From assembly GCF_001625195.1 (NCBI RefSeq), contig NC_054391.1:1674001-1738000 (forward strand): a stretch of 64,000 nt of DNA. Direction: 5' to 3'. The notes below the pieces were generated by a model. The model worked only from the letters and a program-made list of their open reading frames with translations. It had not been told where the DNA came from and did no database searches. The stretch comes from Drechmeria coniospora (taxonomy: Eukaryota > Ascomycota > Sordariomycetes > Hypocreales > Ophiocordycipitaceae). The position numbers and the translations under genes were made by a program. Positions 32,628 through 44,420 of the stretch are shown piece by piece. The number at the start of each line of letters is the position of its first letter. Position 1 is the first letter of the stretch.

Positions 32628-35149
32628 GACCGCGGACAGGAGACGGATGTTCTGTATGGATCGGCAGCCGCAGGATGCAGAGCAGTCTGGATGAAAGGCA
32701 GAAACCAGGCACTTCAGGCTACGTTGACGAAGTCAGAGCTGATCACGTCCGTCCCTGCCGCCCGGGGGAATATCTCCTCATCACAGCTCGCGGCTTAGTG
32801 CCAGCAGGTGCAGGACGGGCTAATACCGGCCGGGAAGCATCATGGCCAGCGTTTTCATCATGTGGCTTGCTGGGTGGCACAGAATTGCCGCGCCGACACT
32901 CGCACATGGGATGTCGGGCAAGAAGTCACGTACGAGTGAATCGCTCCTGCACACCGCCGTTCTCGCCGTCGTGGGGACACGTCATGATTCATAATTTCTG
33001 CCGTCCGCTCAGCTTCCCATCATATCGAAGTGCTACATTCAATCCAAGATGCATGTCATGCCAGTCAATCCACCAAGATTTGCGTCACGATTCCGCAACT
33101 ACCTGGCTTGAGAGTTTCGTTTATCCCGACAAGGGTTCATGGCACCCTGCGCGACGTGTAGGAGCTCGGGATAGGAGCTCGGGACGAGCTGTGGGGGAAA
33201 TGAAATGTTCCGGGTCGTCTCGATCTCGGAGGAAGGCTTGGGGACAACGGAGGCTCTTTCAGCCGTCGAGGGACGAATCTCGTCGAATATGAATTACGAT
33301 GTGGAGATGGTATGGCAACGCTGCTAGCCAGGGGGTTACGAAAACTGTTGGTACCAGCATGAGTACTTACAGCCTCCATCTAGCCAAGCTTGATGGACGG
33401 TCGAATGAGGGATGAAGCTCGGGCTCTCCGTCGTTGGACGTCGCTGGACAGATCCTGGGAACATCGGACGATTGCGATGCCACCCCCTCCCCCTTGGCTG
33501 CGTTGAAGGAGTGGTGGCGGCATTTTCGACGCATTACGAGCGCCATCCCATACTGTACCTGCTACTCCGTACTTGCACATCCCTGAATGGACGACAGTGG
33601 CCGAAATCAAACAGTCCGTGGTGGGTCTCGGGTGCTTTGCCCTTGGGGTGGTACCCAGCACTCTTGATGTCTTGCAGTCCCGTTGCTTCCCGGTAACAGA
33701 TAGAGAGAGAAACGGACTACCATTGCTCGGTAGAACATACTCCGTACATGCAGAGTGGCGCGCCAGCGGTGGATGCAGCGCCCGACTCGGCGACTTGTAC
33801 TCTCGTACAGACGGCCACCAGCAGCACGGCCTGGCTGGTTTCCGACAGCGCCGCGCTTTGAGTCTCGCGCTCAAATCGCTGCACCGTATAACAACCGTGC
33901 CGCTGCATAGCAGTTCGACACAGCATCCAACATGACATGGAGAACAGTTAACGATCTCGCACTCCGCAGGTGCACGATGATTCGTTCATCAAACATATCA
34001 ATCTGCATCTAAGTGCTTGCACATATGTGCACATCGACACTGCCGATATACTTACGAGTCGATAACTCATAATACGAGTTCATGTACTGATTCGTTCGTC
34101 AACTGGCAAATCTGCACCCAATCCAAGTATTCGACACGCTCAATACGGATCAGTACCTCGTATTTCGAGTTCCCAGCACTAATCAATCATTACCTGGTTG
34201 TAAGTGCTCCGTTAGTATGCTTGTGTGGATTGGCAATATTATTACTAGGCATGCAAGTACAAACATGCTACTAATGGGTGTGTACGGAATGCAAAAGCTC
34301 CGCCCGACCATTGCAATTACAGGACACACCTCGCCTGGCTGAAACGACGGTGTCGACGCCACGGGAAATGCAGGAACACGCCGTTGGAGAATGTATACGG
34401 CACAGGGTTCTATGCTCCAGACCTAATACACCTGGCAACACTTGACGATGGTTTCGTGGCGCTGCACTCGACGACAGCACAGCGAGACCAGGTGTAAGAA
34501 ATCTTTGCAGGTCGACCATGTACGGAGTATGCTTTGTGGTTTTTCAACGAATGGTACAGTAAGTATGTGCACTGTGTCAGCGGGTGTCTCCCGTTGCGTG
34601 CTAGGGTTGTTTGCACATGTTTGTACTTGCGGTGCTTCGTACTCCCTACGTGCATGCAAGCAAAGCAAGTACACCTTGCTCGTCCGCAACAGACATGCTG
34701 GCTGAGGAAAAGGTCTGGGTGATCAAGACGTGCGCGAATGTGATGGTGACGGAAATGATGACGCTCGAGCGATTCCAAATTCCATGTATTACTTACATAC
34801 GCCTACAGTACATGCGAACGCAAGTATTATTTCGTCCTCCTCTGCGTTGTTGGAAGCCTTTTCAATCCATCGGCGGGCCTATCTACGATGCAACGGCGCG
34901 TGGGGATGCAACGAGCGGATGCAACCCTGCCTTGGATGGCGTGTTTTGGACACGACGAGAATGAGCGAGGCCCTTGCCAGCATGCAAGTACCAATGGTCA
35001 AAAACTCCATGCGCGAGCACCATACTCATGATCAGGCATCGGCAGCCAGTCATGGATGTGCACACACAGATGAGCACATGCATCATACTTGTACGCGCAC
35101 TCGTGCAACAAAAACGCGGTAAGCGAACTGTGACGAACCCTTCATGGCA

Positions 35150-36560
35150 GTGGTACGGAGCTTTAGAGAGACCAAAAGGTATTACAACTAATATTAAGTA
35201 TTACAGTTACAGTATGTTTTTCAGCAGCCAGGTACCGTACAAGCACACGTAAGTACTTACTAGGTACTTGCATGTATTACAAGCAAAGCACCAAGCCCCA
35301 TCACCCATCGGTGGTGGGGCATGCACGAGTACAAGTAACACCTTGCCTAGGTACTCTGTAGTACTCCGTACCTACAGTACAGTACTTAAGTTCAGTATCT
35401 ATCAGTACAGTACTAGGTACTTATACTCGTATTCTAGTGGGGGCGATGGTTGGTTGCATCTACCGACAGCAACGCACATGTGCACTAAAAGATGCACAAA
35501 AGTACAGTGCTCCGACAATCAAGTGCACTTGATACTTGTAGTTGTAGTTGTACGATGCTACTTGGACAGCATCGCCACCGATGACTACAGTACATGGGCA
35601 TATAATTACAACCACAGTACTCCGTACGGAGTACGGAGTACTTGTACCAAGGACATGTACCTACCTGTAGGTGCAAGTGCGTACAGTACCTGTACAGTAC
35701 TTAGAAGCACAACTACAGTACTGGCTGCCGTCTCTCTACCAATGACGGACGCTCGGTACTCCGTACTTACTGAACGACGAATTAATACTTGTCATGTAAG
35801 TAAGTACCTCTTACTTGGGAGTGCGGAGTCCTGGTAATAATACTTACTCCGTATTACTCGTAGGTGTGCTCCTCCGCGCTCGTGGAGCAGGCCCGCCGAG
35901 TGCCCCAGGCGAAACCCACGCTGGATCCTGGCGTTCATGCTGCTGCCACTACCAACCCAGCCCACCTATAGCATCGCCTACAGTACAAACGGCGGAGTAA
36001 TACTCCGGAACGCACTTGTATGAGTCCACCTACAGTACTTACAGTGCAGTACCTAGCTACGGTGGGGGGGCAAAATGCATTATCCCGCCCAAGTCATTTT
36101 CTCCAGGCCCGGCGTGGGGAAGTTATTTGACCACTGATATACTGTAGACATCCTTCCACGTGCATGTACCGCAGACGCCCACTACGGGAGCTTGGCGACT
36201 TGCCGCGCAACTGGGTCGCAAATGTCTGCTGAGCTCGTATCAATACTTGTAGGTGCACCCCTGCTTCGTCAGGAATACAGTGCAAAAGTAAGTACTACTC
36301 CGTCCGGAGTAGTTTTATTCTCAAGTACAGCCATTGATACCTATACTTGCTTCCAACTACTGTGCAGTATTACTCATACAAGTCCATGTAAGTACTTGCT
36401 CGTCCTCCCGCTAGGTCCCCGTTAGGTTCGTCTGCATGTAGCTGTGCATGAGCTAGTCGACATCAACGTATCATCTTGCGCATTCATGTACTGCAGAGTG
36501 CGAGTACAGTGAGGTACGGTAATGCAGACTACCTACTCAAGTACAGTACAGAGTACATAG
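35150..36560. repeat. GTAC / TACGGAGTA-word-rich low-complexity region
   Basis: Palindromic or near-palindromic words occur at very high density: GTACTCCGTAC, CAGTACAGTAC, AAGTACTT, GTACCTA. A striking example at 35618-35645 reads GTACTCCGTACGGAGTACGG and continues with another GAGTACT, so it can fold back on itself. The same words recur at 56.5-57.3 kb and sparsely elsewhere. No coding signal. Confidence 0.65.
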
Positions 36561-38075
36561 AGCCAGCAAGTGTACATGGACACTGCAGTTGTAGCCGCGC
36601 TTCTGAGATGTCACCTACCATCTCGTTGGACGTACCGCCACACGAGTTGAGGTTGCCTTGTTCGAGACTGGTCACTTCCGACGCACGATACCAGGGTTGT
36701 GCCGCACCTGAGCTGTACTTTATAAGCTACCAAGTACTACGAACGGAGCACGTGTGTAGCGCTCGACCTACCCCTTGGCTGACAGCGCTCGTTAGCCGTC
36801 ATGTCTGCAAGCCGCCTCTGCCGACATCCGACGCCAGCTTCTCGTGCATGTACTGTACAGTACATGTTTGTTCCTGTTCCGAAAGTATCCTTGCCCGTAG
36901 GTCGGTCGCGCACGAGACAGTCACGAACGGGTGGGAATAGGGCCTTGTACCTGGCGACAACAGTTGGTACCGGCGAATGCAAGTACTGTCCGAGTTCAGT
37001 GCTAGAGTGCACGCATGAGAGAACCATTTCCGGGCCATATCTCTTTCCCCCAATCCTCATCGCTTCCACCCATCCAAGGGTACTGGTCGCATTTCTGGCC
37101 ATGCACTGTACGGGAACGTCTTCCTGGGCATTTACTGTGCTGTTCGTACAGTGCGTTGCGCATGGTGCCCTCAGGCCCGTGGTTTGTAAATTGCGGGTAA
37201 TACCTTTGGGCTTGACTCGGACGTCCATCCCGTTCCATCCCGTTCCATCCAAAGATCCCCCCACCCTCCACTCCCACCCCTCCTCCCATCTCCCCTCTCG
37301 CCTCTCACCTCTCTCTCTCCTCTTCGCCCCCCCCCCCCTCCCACACCCGCCCCGCCGAGTCTCCAAGCCTCGCCGCCGTCAACTCGTTCCCGCCAGGCGT
37401 CGTGAGCCGGTGGAGGAGGGTGCCAGTGTCGGCTGTTTTACATACGGATGGCGTGCGATGCCCGCCCATCCACAACCGCACCGCCACCCTGCCTGTCATC
37501 TCGTTGTCCCTTGTCCTCCCCGGCACCACTCGTCCCGTCGTCGACGGCGTCGTTACGGAACACCTACTTCTGGTTAGCGGTATGGACCTGCTCCCACCAT
37601 TGGCCGACCCTCAACCACTCGCCCTCGCTCCCCCTCGGGGGTTTTCCTTCCACCCCTGCCGCAGATCAATGCGAAAGCCGGCAGCGGCGTGCGCCTGCTG
37701 CTGAACGGATGCGCCAACTCGACGGCGCCATGCTAACTGCTTGGTGCTGCGGTGCCTGCTTGCTTAGATTGGCCCTGGTGAAGATCGGGTCCCGACCAGG
37801 CGCCCCTCCCTCCCCTGTTTGATGTAACGCTTCCTTGAACATGACCCGCCTCAACCTCCAACGGCGCGCGGCCGCCATGCCGCCCGTGGCCCGTTTACTT
37901 GTATGTTTACGAGTGAGAGCTGTAATGGTTTGCTGAGCCCATGCGGGAGGGCGGAGGGTGTATGCCTGCAGGCACACGTACTTACTCCGTACGGAGTGCT
38001 CGCTTTCCGCCGCACCTTGGCTTGGTACACACCGCGTTTTACTTGTACTCGTGCTAACTGCAAAACGAGGTCCCT

Positions 38076-38279
38076 CACGGCGACGGCGACGGCGACGGCG
38101 ACTGTGTGCTAATATACGTAGGGATACAATACCATCGAGGTGCCCACATCGGCTCCCCAAGTTCGACGAGCAATTCTCCAGCCAACTTCGAACGAAGCAA
38201 CCTCTCGTAGCAACTCGCCCTCTCCCTCACGCTGTCGCCATTGCCGCCGCCTTGCTGGACGATGCTGTTGGCCTCGACT

Positions 38280-38309
<30 letters not shown>
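38076..38309. repeat. GAC-type microsatellites in the GPCR 5' region
   Basis: A (GGCGAC)n run lies at about 38078-38101 and a (GAC)n run of about ten units at about 38279-38309, 111-345 bases upstream of the GPCR start codon, probably within its promoter or 5' leader. Confidence 0.75.
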
Positions 38310-38310
<1 letters not shown>

Positions 38311-38419
38311 ACCACACAAACTTGCGACGAATAACCCAAGCACTGACGACCGATACGTACGAACACGACGAAAAATCCAAACCTGTCGACGGTAGTGCGC
38401 CGCCGCCACCATCATCATC

Positions 38420-39718
38420 ATGAGCACTCAAAGCGACACGAACATCCACCTCATCGTCGCCATCCCCACCCTCATCGGCTCCCTCCTTTCCTTCCTCGCC
38501 AACTTCACCGCCCTCCTGCTGCACATCCTCTATCCGCCCCAGCGACACTTCCGTCACGCGCTCATCGTCAACCTCTTCATCGCAGGTGCGTGGCGAGCTC
38601 TCCTCGGAACCCTCAAAGGGCCCATCCGTCCGCTAACTAGCCGACAGACCTCATCAACAGCCTCAACAACACGGTCTCGGGCTTCTATTTTCTCGCCCGA
38701 GGCTATAACTCCATCCACGCCACGCCCGATGCCAAGTGCATCGCCAACGCTTGGATCGGCCAGCTGTCGGTCCAAGCCGTCGATTTCAACATCCTCATCA
38801 TATCCATCGTCGTTCTTCTCACCGTCTTCAACAGCCATCGCTCCTTTGCTCACTCGACCCTGTCGACCGTCCTCGTCTGCGCCGCCGCCTGGGTCCCGGG
38901 TTTGATCACGAGTAGGTTCCTCCTTACTCCTCCCCACTTCGCTTGCTGCCTTGATGCGGCACGTTGCAGACGGAACAGGCTGACCGACGACCGTCGCAGG
39001 CAACATCGCTCTCGGCCTCGATGCCTACGGCTATGTGAGCGGAAACTGGTGCTGGATCAAAGCCGACCGGCTCGGCCTTCGTTACGCCCTCACCCACGGC
39101 TGGCGCATCATCATCTTCGTCGCCACCATTCTCATCTACACCTGCATCTACATTCACCTCAAGCGGACCTTTGGCAAGCTGCGGATGAGCAACAACTTTT
39201 CGTCGAGCCTTCAGAGCCAGGACCGCCAAAGCCGTGTCGACCTCGATCGCGGCTCAGACACGCAGGAGATCCTCGTCGCCAGCACCTTTGTCATCTCCCA
39301 CGAGCTCAAGGATCAGAGCCACGTCGTCCGTCACAGCCGCGTCATGCCCGATGGCTCCTCGTCCGACCAGGAGCCGTGGAACGGTCCCGGCCAAAACCAC
39401 CACCAAACTCGCTTCGAGGTCTCGGCGGCCAACAGCAACCTCGCGGCCGCCCCGCGCTCCTACATGGCCGCCCCGCCCAACCTGCGAAAGATGCTGCTCA
39501 TGAACGGCTACCCGATCGCCTATATCATCCTCTGGCTCCCCGGCATCGCCAACCGTCTGGCCGAGTCCCTCGGCAGCACGCCGCGCTGGTTGACCATCCT
39601 GCAGTGCTCCACCCAGTTCATCGGTCTCGTCAACGCCTTGACCTACGGCCTGAACGAACAGATGCGCCAGCGCATTTCCAAAAACTGGCAGGACAAGCGT
39701 GGCTTCTCCCGAGCATGA
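38420..39718 (+). CDS. cAMP-receptor / Git3-like G-protein-coupled receptor, 382 aa
   Basis: Exons are join(38420..38585, 38648..38911, 39000..39718), 1149 nt. Seven TM segments are readable: TM1 in VAIPTLIGSLLSFLANFTA, TM2 in RHALIVNLFIADLIN, TM3 in VQAVDFNILIISIVVLLTVF, TM4 in VLVCAAAWVPGLITSN, TM5 in WRIIIFVATILIYTCIYIH, then a long third cytosolic loop of about 110 residues, TM6 in MNGYPIAYIILWLPGIANRL and TM7 in CSTQFIGLVNALTYGLNEQ. The order and the RKMLLMNGYPIAY entry into TM6 match the fungal class with Dictyostelium cAR-like and Git3 C-terminal features, which act at the plasma membrane upstream of G-alpha and cAMP. Ligand unknown. Conserved Cys residues (AKCIANAW; NWCWIKAD) could form the usual extracellular disulfide. 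Confidence 0.85.
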
Positions 39719-40125
39719 TCCATATTTGTCGCCTTTTTTTCCGTTTCTTGTATAGATTTTGGGTCCGGCCTGGCGCCCGTTTCCGCCCCAACTCTTACCT
39801 TCTAATCAGCGGATGAACATGAATGATTACTTAGCGAATGAGCCTAAATATACGAATAGATAGATATCCATCCAACGCAATTGCCGCCGCACCATCTCAA
39901 GTCCGTCACCGCTTGCGCGGACGCTGAGCTGTCGCGTGCGTTCATTCATACCATACCATAAGAATCACGAGCTTGTGCCTTTCAAAAAATAATATGATCT
40001 GTTCGGTGCCCCTCAACTTAAGTACCTACTGTGCTGTCCCGATCCTGTCATTGCCTTTTTTTTTCTCTTCTCCATCGTCTACGCACCCGTCCACGCATCG
40101 TACGGCCATCGCGCGGCTTGCTGCC
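39719..40125. other. Intergenic region between convergent genes
   Basis: 3' flanks of the GPCR and the aminopeptidase; AT-rich patch at 39822-39870 (CGAATAGATAGATATC). No gene seen. Confidence 0.35.
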
Positions 40126-42982
40126 CTACATGTACTTGTTTGCCTTGAGCCACGCCGCCACATCGTCGCGATCGCGACCCAACCACGAAATCTTGGATCG
40201 AATCGAGTCCTTGCTCTGCTCCAGCGATTGGTCGTAGCCGTTGTTGTTCTTGTCGGCAAAGAACTTGTCGAGCTGCGCGAGCTGGTCCTGCGTCGTCATG
40301 CCGGACGTCATGATCGTCACCATTGTGCCCAGCATCGACAGCGCCGGCGGCAGCCGCTTCGTGAGCTCGCCCCAGTTCTCCGTCATGCAGGCGAAGAGAG
40401 CCTTGACGCCGGCCGGGTGCGTGCGGAGACCGCCCACCGGCATGTAGACGTCCTGGGACTTGATGTCATCGCCGAAGAGCATGGCAAGCGTCCTCTGGAT
40501 CAGCTCCGGGTCTTGCGCGCGACCGAGGGAGCGGAGGCAGGTGTTACGTTCGTCGCTGTTGGTCGACGTGCGGTAGTAGTTGAGAACCTTGTCGTACTGC
40601 ATCCGACAGTTAGCCTTGTCCGCCTCGTCTGCCGTGGAATCACGCCAAAAGTAAATCAGGACTTGCCTCTTCCTTGCCACCGTACTTGAGAGCCATGGCC
40701 AAGACGCTCTTCCGAATGTTGGGATGAATCGCGTTGCTGTCGCCTTCCATGAACTTGTTGAACATGCCCTTGGCAGCCGTGATGATCTGTTCGTCGCCGT
40801 TCATGCCTGCGCTCTCGAACAGCATGGCCTTGAACTGCTGCTCAACGTGGCCATCACTGTCGGAGAAAGCCCAGCCCATCTTGTGAGCCTTGGCGCTCGT
40901 GAGCTCGCGGAGGAAGGCGTCGAGGCCGTCGCGGACCGCCTTGTCCTCGAAGATCCATGCCGATTGAATGGTGCTCAGGCGAACGATGATTTCGTTCCAC
41001 ACAACGAATTCGGACTCGGAGCCGAAGCTCTTGAGGAGGCTCAAGACGCCAGATGTCTTCTGGTAACCAGAAGTAGCGAGAGCGCCGGCGTCGGCGATCA
41101 TGCCTGCCCTGTCCTCGACCGTCAGCAGGCCGTCCTTGGCAGCCTTGCCGAGCTTCTCAAGGCGCTCGGGCGAGTACGAGGTTCGGTAGATGCCTGTGTG
41201 ATTCGCGTTGAACTTGAAGAACTCGCCGTCGGGCAGCTTAAACTCCTTCTCGCGCTCGTTGAGGGCGAGCGACTTGTCGACGCCGTCCTTGTTGCGGACG
41301 CTCAGGAAGACGGGGAACAGGACCTTGTCCTCGTCCGGCTTTGTGTCTCCCGTACGCAGGAATCGATTCTGCTTCACGCTGACAGTGCCGTTTTGGTCCT
41401 TTTCCGTCACGGTAATGACGGGGTAGCCGACCTTCTTCGTCCAGGCTGTCATGATGTCGTGCACGGGCTTGCCGCTTGCCTCGCTCAGAGAGTTCCAGAG
41501 GTCGCCCGTCTCCGTGTTGCCGTAGGCGTGCTTCTTTAGGTATGCGCGGACACCCTCCAAGAACACGTCCTCGCCGAGGTAGGTCGAGATCATGCGCAGC
41601 ACGCAGGATCCCTTGGAGTAGGAAATGGCATCAAAGATCTGGTTGATCTCGTCGGCACGCTTGACGGGAACTTCAATCGGGTGGCTGCTCCTCAGCGAAT
41701 CGAGAGACAGGGCCGACTGCAGGTTGTCGATGACATACGTCTGCCAGACATGCCACTCGGGGTAAAAGACGTTGCACGAGTACTAGAATCGTTAGGACTG
41801 GCGCGACGGCGGCATCAATCGCAACCGACTCACCCAAGAGGCCCAGGTGGCGAAGCCCTCGTTGAGCCAGAGGCCCTCCCACCAGTCCATCGTCACCAAG
41901 TTTCCGAACCACTGGTGGGCCAACTCATGCTGGACAACCTCGGCCACGCGCTCCTTGGTGGCGGCGCCGCTCGTCTTCTCGTCGAGCATGAGGTCGACGG
42001 TGCGGTAGGTGATGAGGCCCCAGTTCTCCATGGCGCCTTGAGCAAAGTCCGGAATGGCAACCTGGTCCATCTTGGGCAGGGGGAAATCGATGCCAAACAC
42101 CTTCTCGTAGAACTTGAGCGTCTTGACGCAGAGGTCAAGGGAGAAGCGGCCGTGCTCGATGTTCTGGCCGGGGGGGGCGTAGACGCGGCAAGGCACGCGA
42201 AAGTCCAGAGATTCGACGTAGTTGAGCTCACCCACGATGAAGGCGACGAGATAGGTCGACATGAGGGGCGACGTGTTGAAGTGGACGGCCTTCTTGACGG
42301 AGCCCGACATCTTGGACTGAACCTCGGTCTCGGAGGAGACGTCCATGTTGCTCAAACAGGTCAGCTTCTTGTCGGCGACGAGAGTGATGGTGAACTTGGC
42401 CTTGAGAGCGGGTTCGTCAAAGCAGGGGAAGGCGCGGCGAGCGTCGGTAGGCTCCATCTGAGTCGTGGCAAGGGTGCCCTCGGTACCGTCCTCCCTCTTG
42501 TAGGTGGATCGGTAGAAGCCGGCCATCTTGTCGTTGAGGTGACCAGTGAAGGAGATTTCGAGCTGCGCCTGGCTGCCCTTGGCGAGAGAGCTGCCAAAGC
42601 CAAACTTGCTGACCTGCTGAGCTTCATCATGAGAGACCTTGGGGGCGGAGCTGGAGGAAATCGGGGGTCAGCAGGTCGAGCTTGGTTCCGTCGAGCCAGC
42701 CTGGAGAATCAAGGAGTACCTGATGGTCTGTCCATTGGACGAGATCTTGGCACTGTGGATTTCAAGCTCCAGAGTGTTGACCGAGATGGAAGTCGAGTCC
42801 TCGACGACGTCGACGTCGATGACGACGGTGCCATCGAATGTCAGCTTCTCAAAGTCAGGCTCCAGCGTGACGTGGTAGTGTCGAGGGACGACGTTGGCGG
42901 GCAGGAGCTCGCGGCCATGGGTGCTCCCGGAAGCGGCGCCGCCGCCGGTCATCTCGATGCTTTGCTGCGTTGTTCTGCACAT
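40126..42982 (-). CDS. M1 family (puromycin-sensitive type) aminopeptidase, 888 aa
   Basis: Exons read complement(join(40126..40596, 40667..41782, 41834..42650, 42720..42982)), 2667 nt. This zinc enzyme removes N-terminal residues from peptides in the cytosol (Ape2/Aap1-type). The exopeptidase motif GAMENWG is at residues 293-299. The zinc site HELAHQW (His329, Glu330, His333) with Glu352 in LNEGFATW is intact. The C-terminal ERAP1-like helical domain is complete. The third intron in transcription order (40597-40666) begins with GC (GAG|GCAAGT); without splicing the frame stops within about ten codons, and with it the family sequence continues (KYGGKEE|YDKVLNYYRTS). The start at 42982 (MCRTTQ) could instead be the Met ten codons later; no clear mitochondrial presequence. 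Confidence 0.9.
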
Positions 42983-43197
42983 CTTTTGGTTTCGGTACGA
43001 ACAGCTACGGACCGTCGGAAGGCTAGGCAGTCGATTCGGTCGGGCGCGGTTGACGGAGTTGTGAAAAGTGGAGGGAGAAAGCGAGGATGCGAATCTCGGA
43101 CGAGTTTCACAGGAAGGACTGCGTTGACGACGAGCGAGCGAGCCGTGTCAGCAAAGGACAAGCAATGGAAAGGTAGCCTTATAGGGAAGGCGATGTG

Positions 43198-43274
43198 ATG
43201 ATGGTGGAGAGTGAGGGTGGAGAGTGAGGGTGAGGGTGGGGGTGAGGGGTGAGGGGTGCTGGGGTGCTGGTGGA
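43198..43274 (+). repeat. G-rich (TGAGGG/GGTGGAGAG) low-complexity tract
   Basis: The plus strand has at least eight runs of three or more G separated by one to five bases (GAGGGTGAGGGTGGGGGTGA and onward). It lies 216-292 bases upstream of the aminopeptidase start, on its template strand, so G-quadruplex formation there is possible. It is not the TTAGGG telomere repeat. Confidence 0.6.
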
Positions 43275-43963
43275 GGGGTAGGTAGCAATTCGCGAGCGAG
43301 GTACGGCAGGCCTTAGCCGACGGTAGGAAGAAGTCGAGGCTTACAGCGGGCCGAAGCTGGACCTGGTAATGCAGGACAGGGGCCGTCGGGTGCGGATATG
43401 ATTGGGCGTCGGCGGCCGCCTACACTGACGAAAACTCGACGACACCGCCGAGGTCGATGGCGTCCTGGCAGAGGAGCATTGCGAGGCCAAGAGGCCACGC
43501 AAGGGCGGCAAAGTCGAAAAGGACAGTGACATTTTCAGGAAAGAAATAATGGGAAGTATAAGGAGAAGATGGGTGAGAAAGCGCCGCATGGAGTGAACGG
43601 AGATGAAAGGAGAAACGAGCGGATAAAGGCGATGCGATTTGCCGACTCTCAGTCGAAACCTCTGCGTTCTCCCTTCCACTGCCAGCGACGGCCAAGCAAC
43701 GGTCACTTTTGCATGACAATGGATGAATGGGTGAGTCGAGCGAGCCGGGCAAGCGCAGAAACGAGCGGCTGGTTGTTTGGTTGGCACAAGAATCCAAATG
43801 TGAGGCAATTATGAGCGATTACGGTTGCACAGCACCAGTGCACATTGTGATCCCTGTCCCGCCTGCACGTGATTGCTCCGCCGCGTGAGCATGTCGCAGT
43901 TGCTAGACGAACACTGCTGGTTGCGAGCCTAAAGAATAATATTTCCTGTCGGTCATACCCCAA

Positions 43964-44031
43964 CCATCCGGTGATGGAAATTGTTCAACCATCTGGTGGT
44001 GAACATACTCCAACCGTCTGGTGAGGGAGTT
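43964..44031. repeat. Three imperfect copies of an ACCATCTGGTGA-type unit
   Basis: CCAACCATCCGGTGATGG, TCAACCATCTGGTGGTGA and CCAACCGTCTGGTGAGGG follow each other at about 25-28-base intervals. Each core (ACCA-N-TGGT) is a near-perfect inverted repeat. Confidence 0.6.
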
Positions 44032-44420
44032 CGGTTTATGTAGGATATTGATTGGTTGGCATCTTCCATTACTCAGGCTCCTTTGTGTGCGCTCTGCCCA
44101 TTCATTCCCTTCAGCGCTGCACGCTGCATCTGTCAGTGGTAATCACAGTACCGACAGTGCTGCCAGCGCTGTAGGCTACGGTGCATGCGTACCTAACGCA
44201 GCGGTGCTGTGCCGCAGCAGTGTACTCCTTAGACCGCTACGGTACCTACTAACATACTGAGGTAGTAGGCTTGTAGTGGTATCTGGGTGGTTACGGAGAA
44301 CATTAAGTACTAGAAACAGACTCCTGCCACCACTACTCCTGGCGGCGTTAGTGATGGTTTGTCGATGACCTGGTCTGGGCGTAAGGAGCCCAACCCTGCC
44401 CATCATCTCCTGCACAGACA

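Larger units (their letters stand above)
32628..38419. other. 5.8-kb gene-free region
   Basis: Between the divergent NmrA (minus) and GPCR (plus) genes I find no supported gene. The part from about 34.0 to 37.0 kb is packed with GTAC, AAGTACTT and TACGGAGTA words (separate entry). 37.2-37.4 kb is a C-rich tract with a run of about 13 C at 37327-37339. 38.07-38.31 kb contains GAC microsatellites. Overlapping frames up to 258 codons near 36.8-37.6 kb look like low-complexity noise. Confidence 0.4.
42983..44420. other. Gene-free region between the aminopeptidase and the RGS gene
   Basis: It contains the aminopeptidase promoter with a G-rich tract (separate entry), then no supported gene. Frames at 43.3-43.8 kb are short and overlap on both strands. 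Confidence 0.35.

Noticed and set aside
36737..37577. Overlapping 209- and 258-codon frames
   Set aside because: They span C-rich low-complexity DNA and GTAC words, lie on both strands at once, and have no domain or splice support.
41681..43198. 505-codon plus-strand open frame
   Set aside because: It is antisense to the M1 aminopeptidase exons, crosses their introns, and its composition mirrors GC-biased codons; no motif of its own.
43198..43274. Internal telomere repeat
   Set aside because: Units are TGAGGG/GGTGGAGAG mixtures, not TTAGGG, and genes flank it on both sides.
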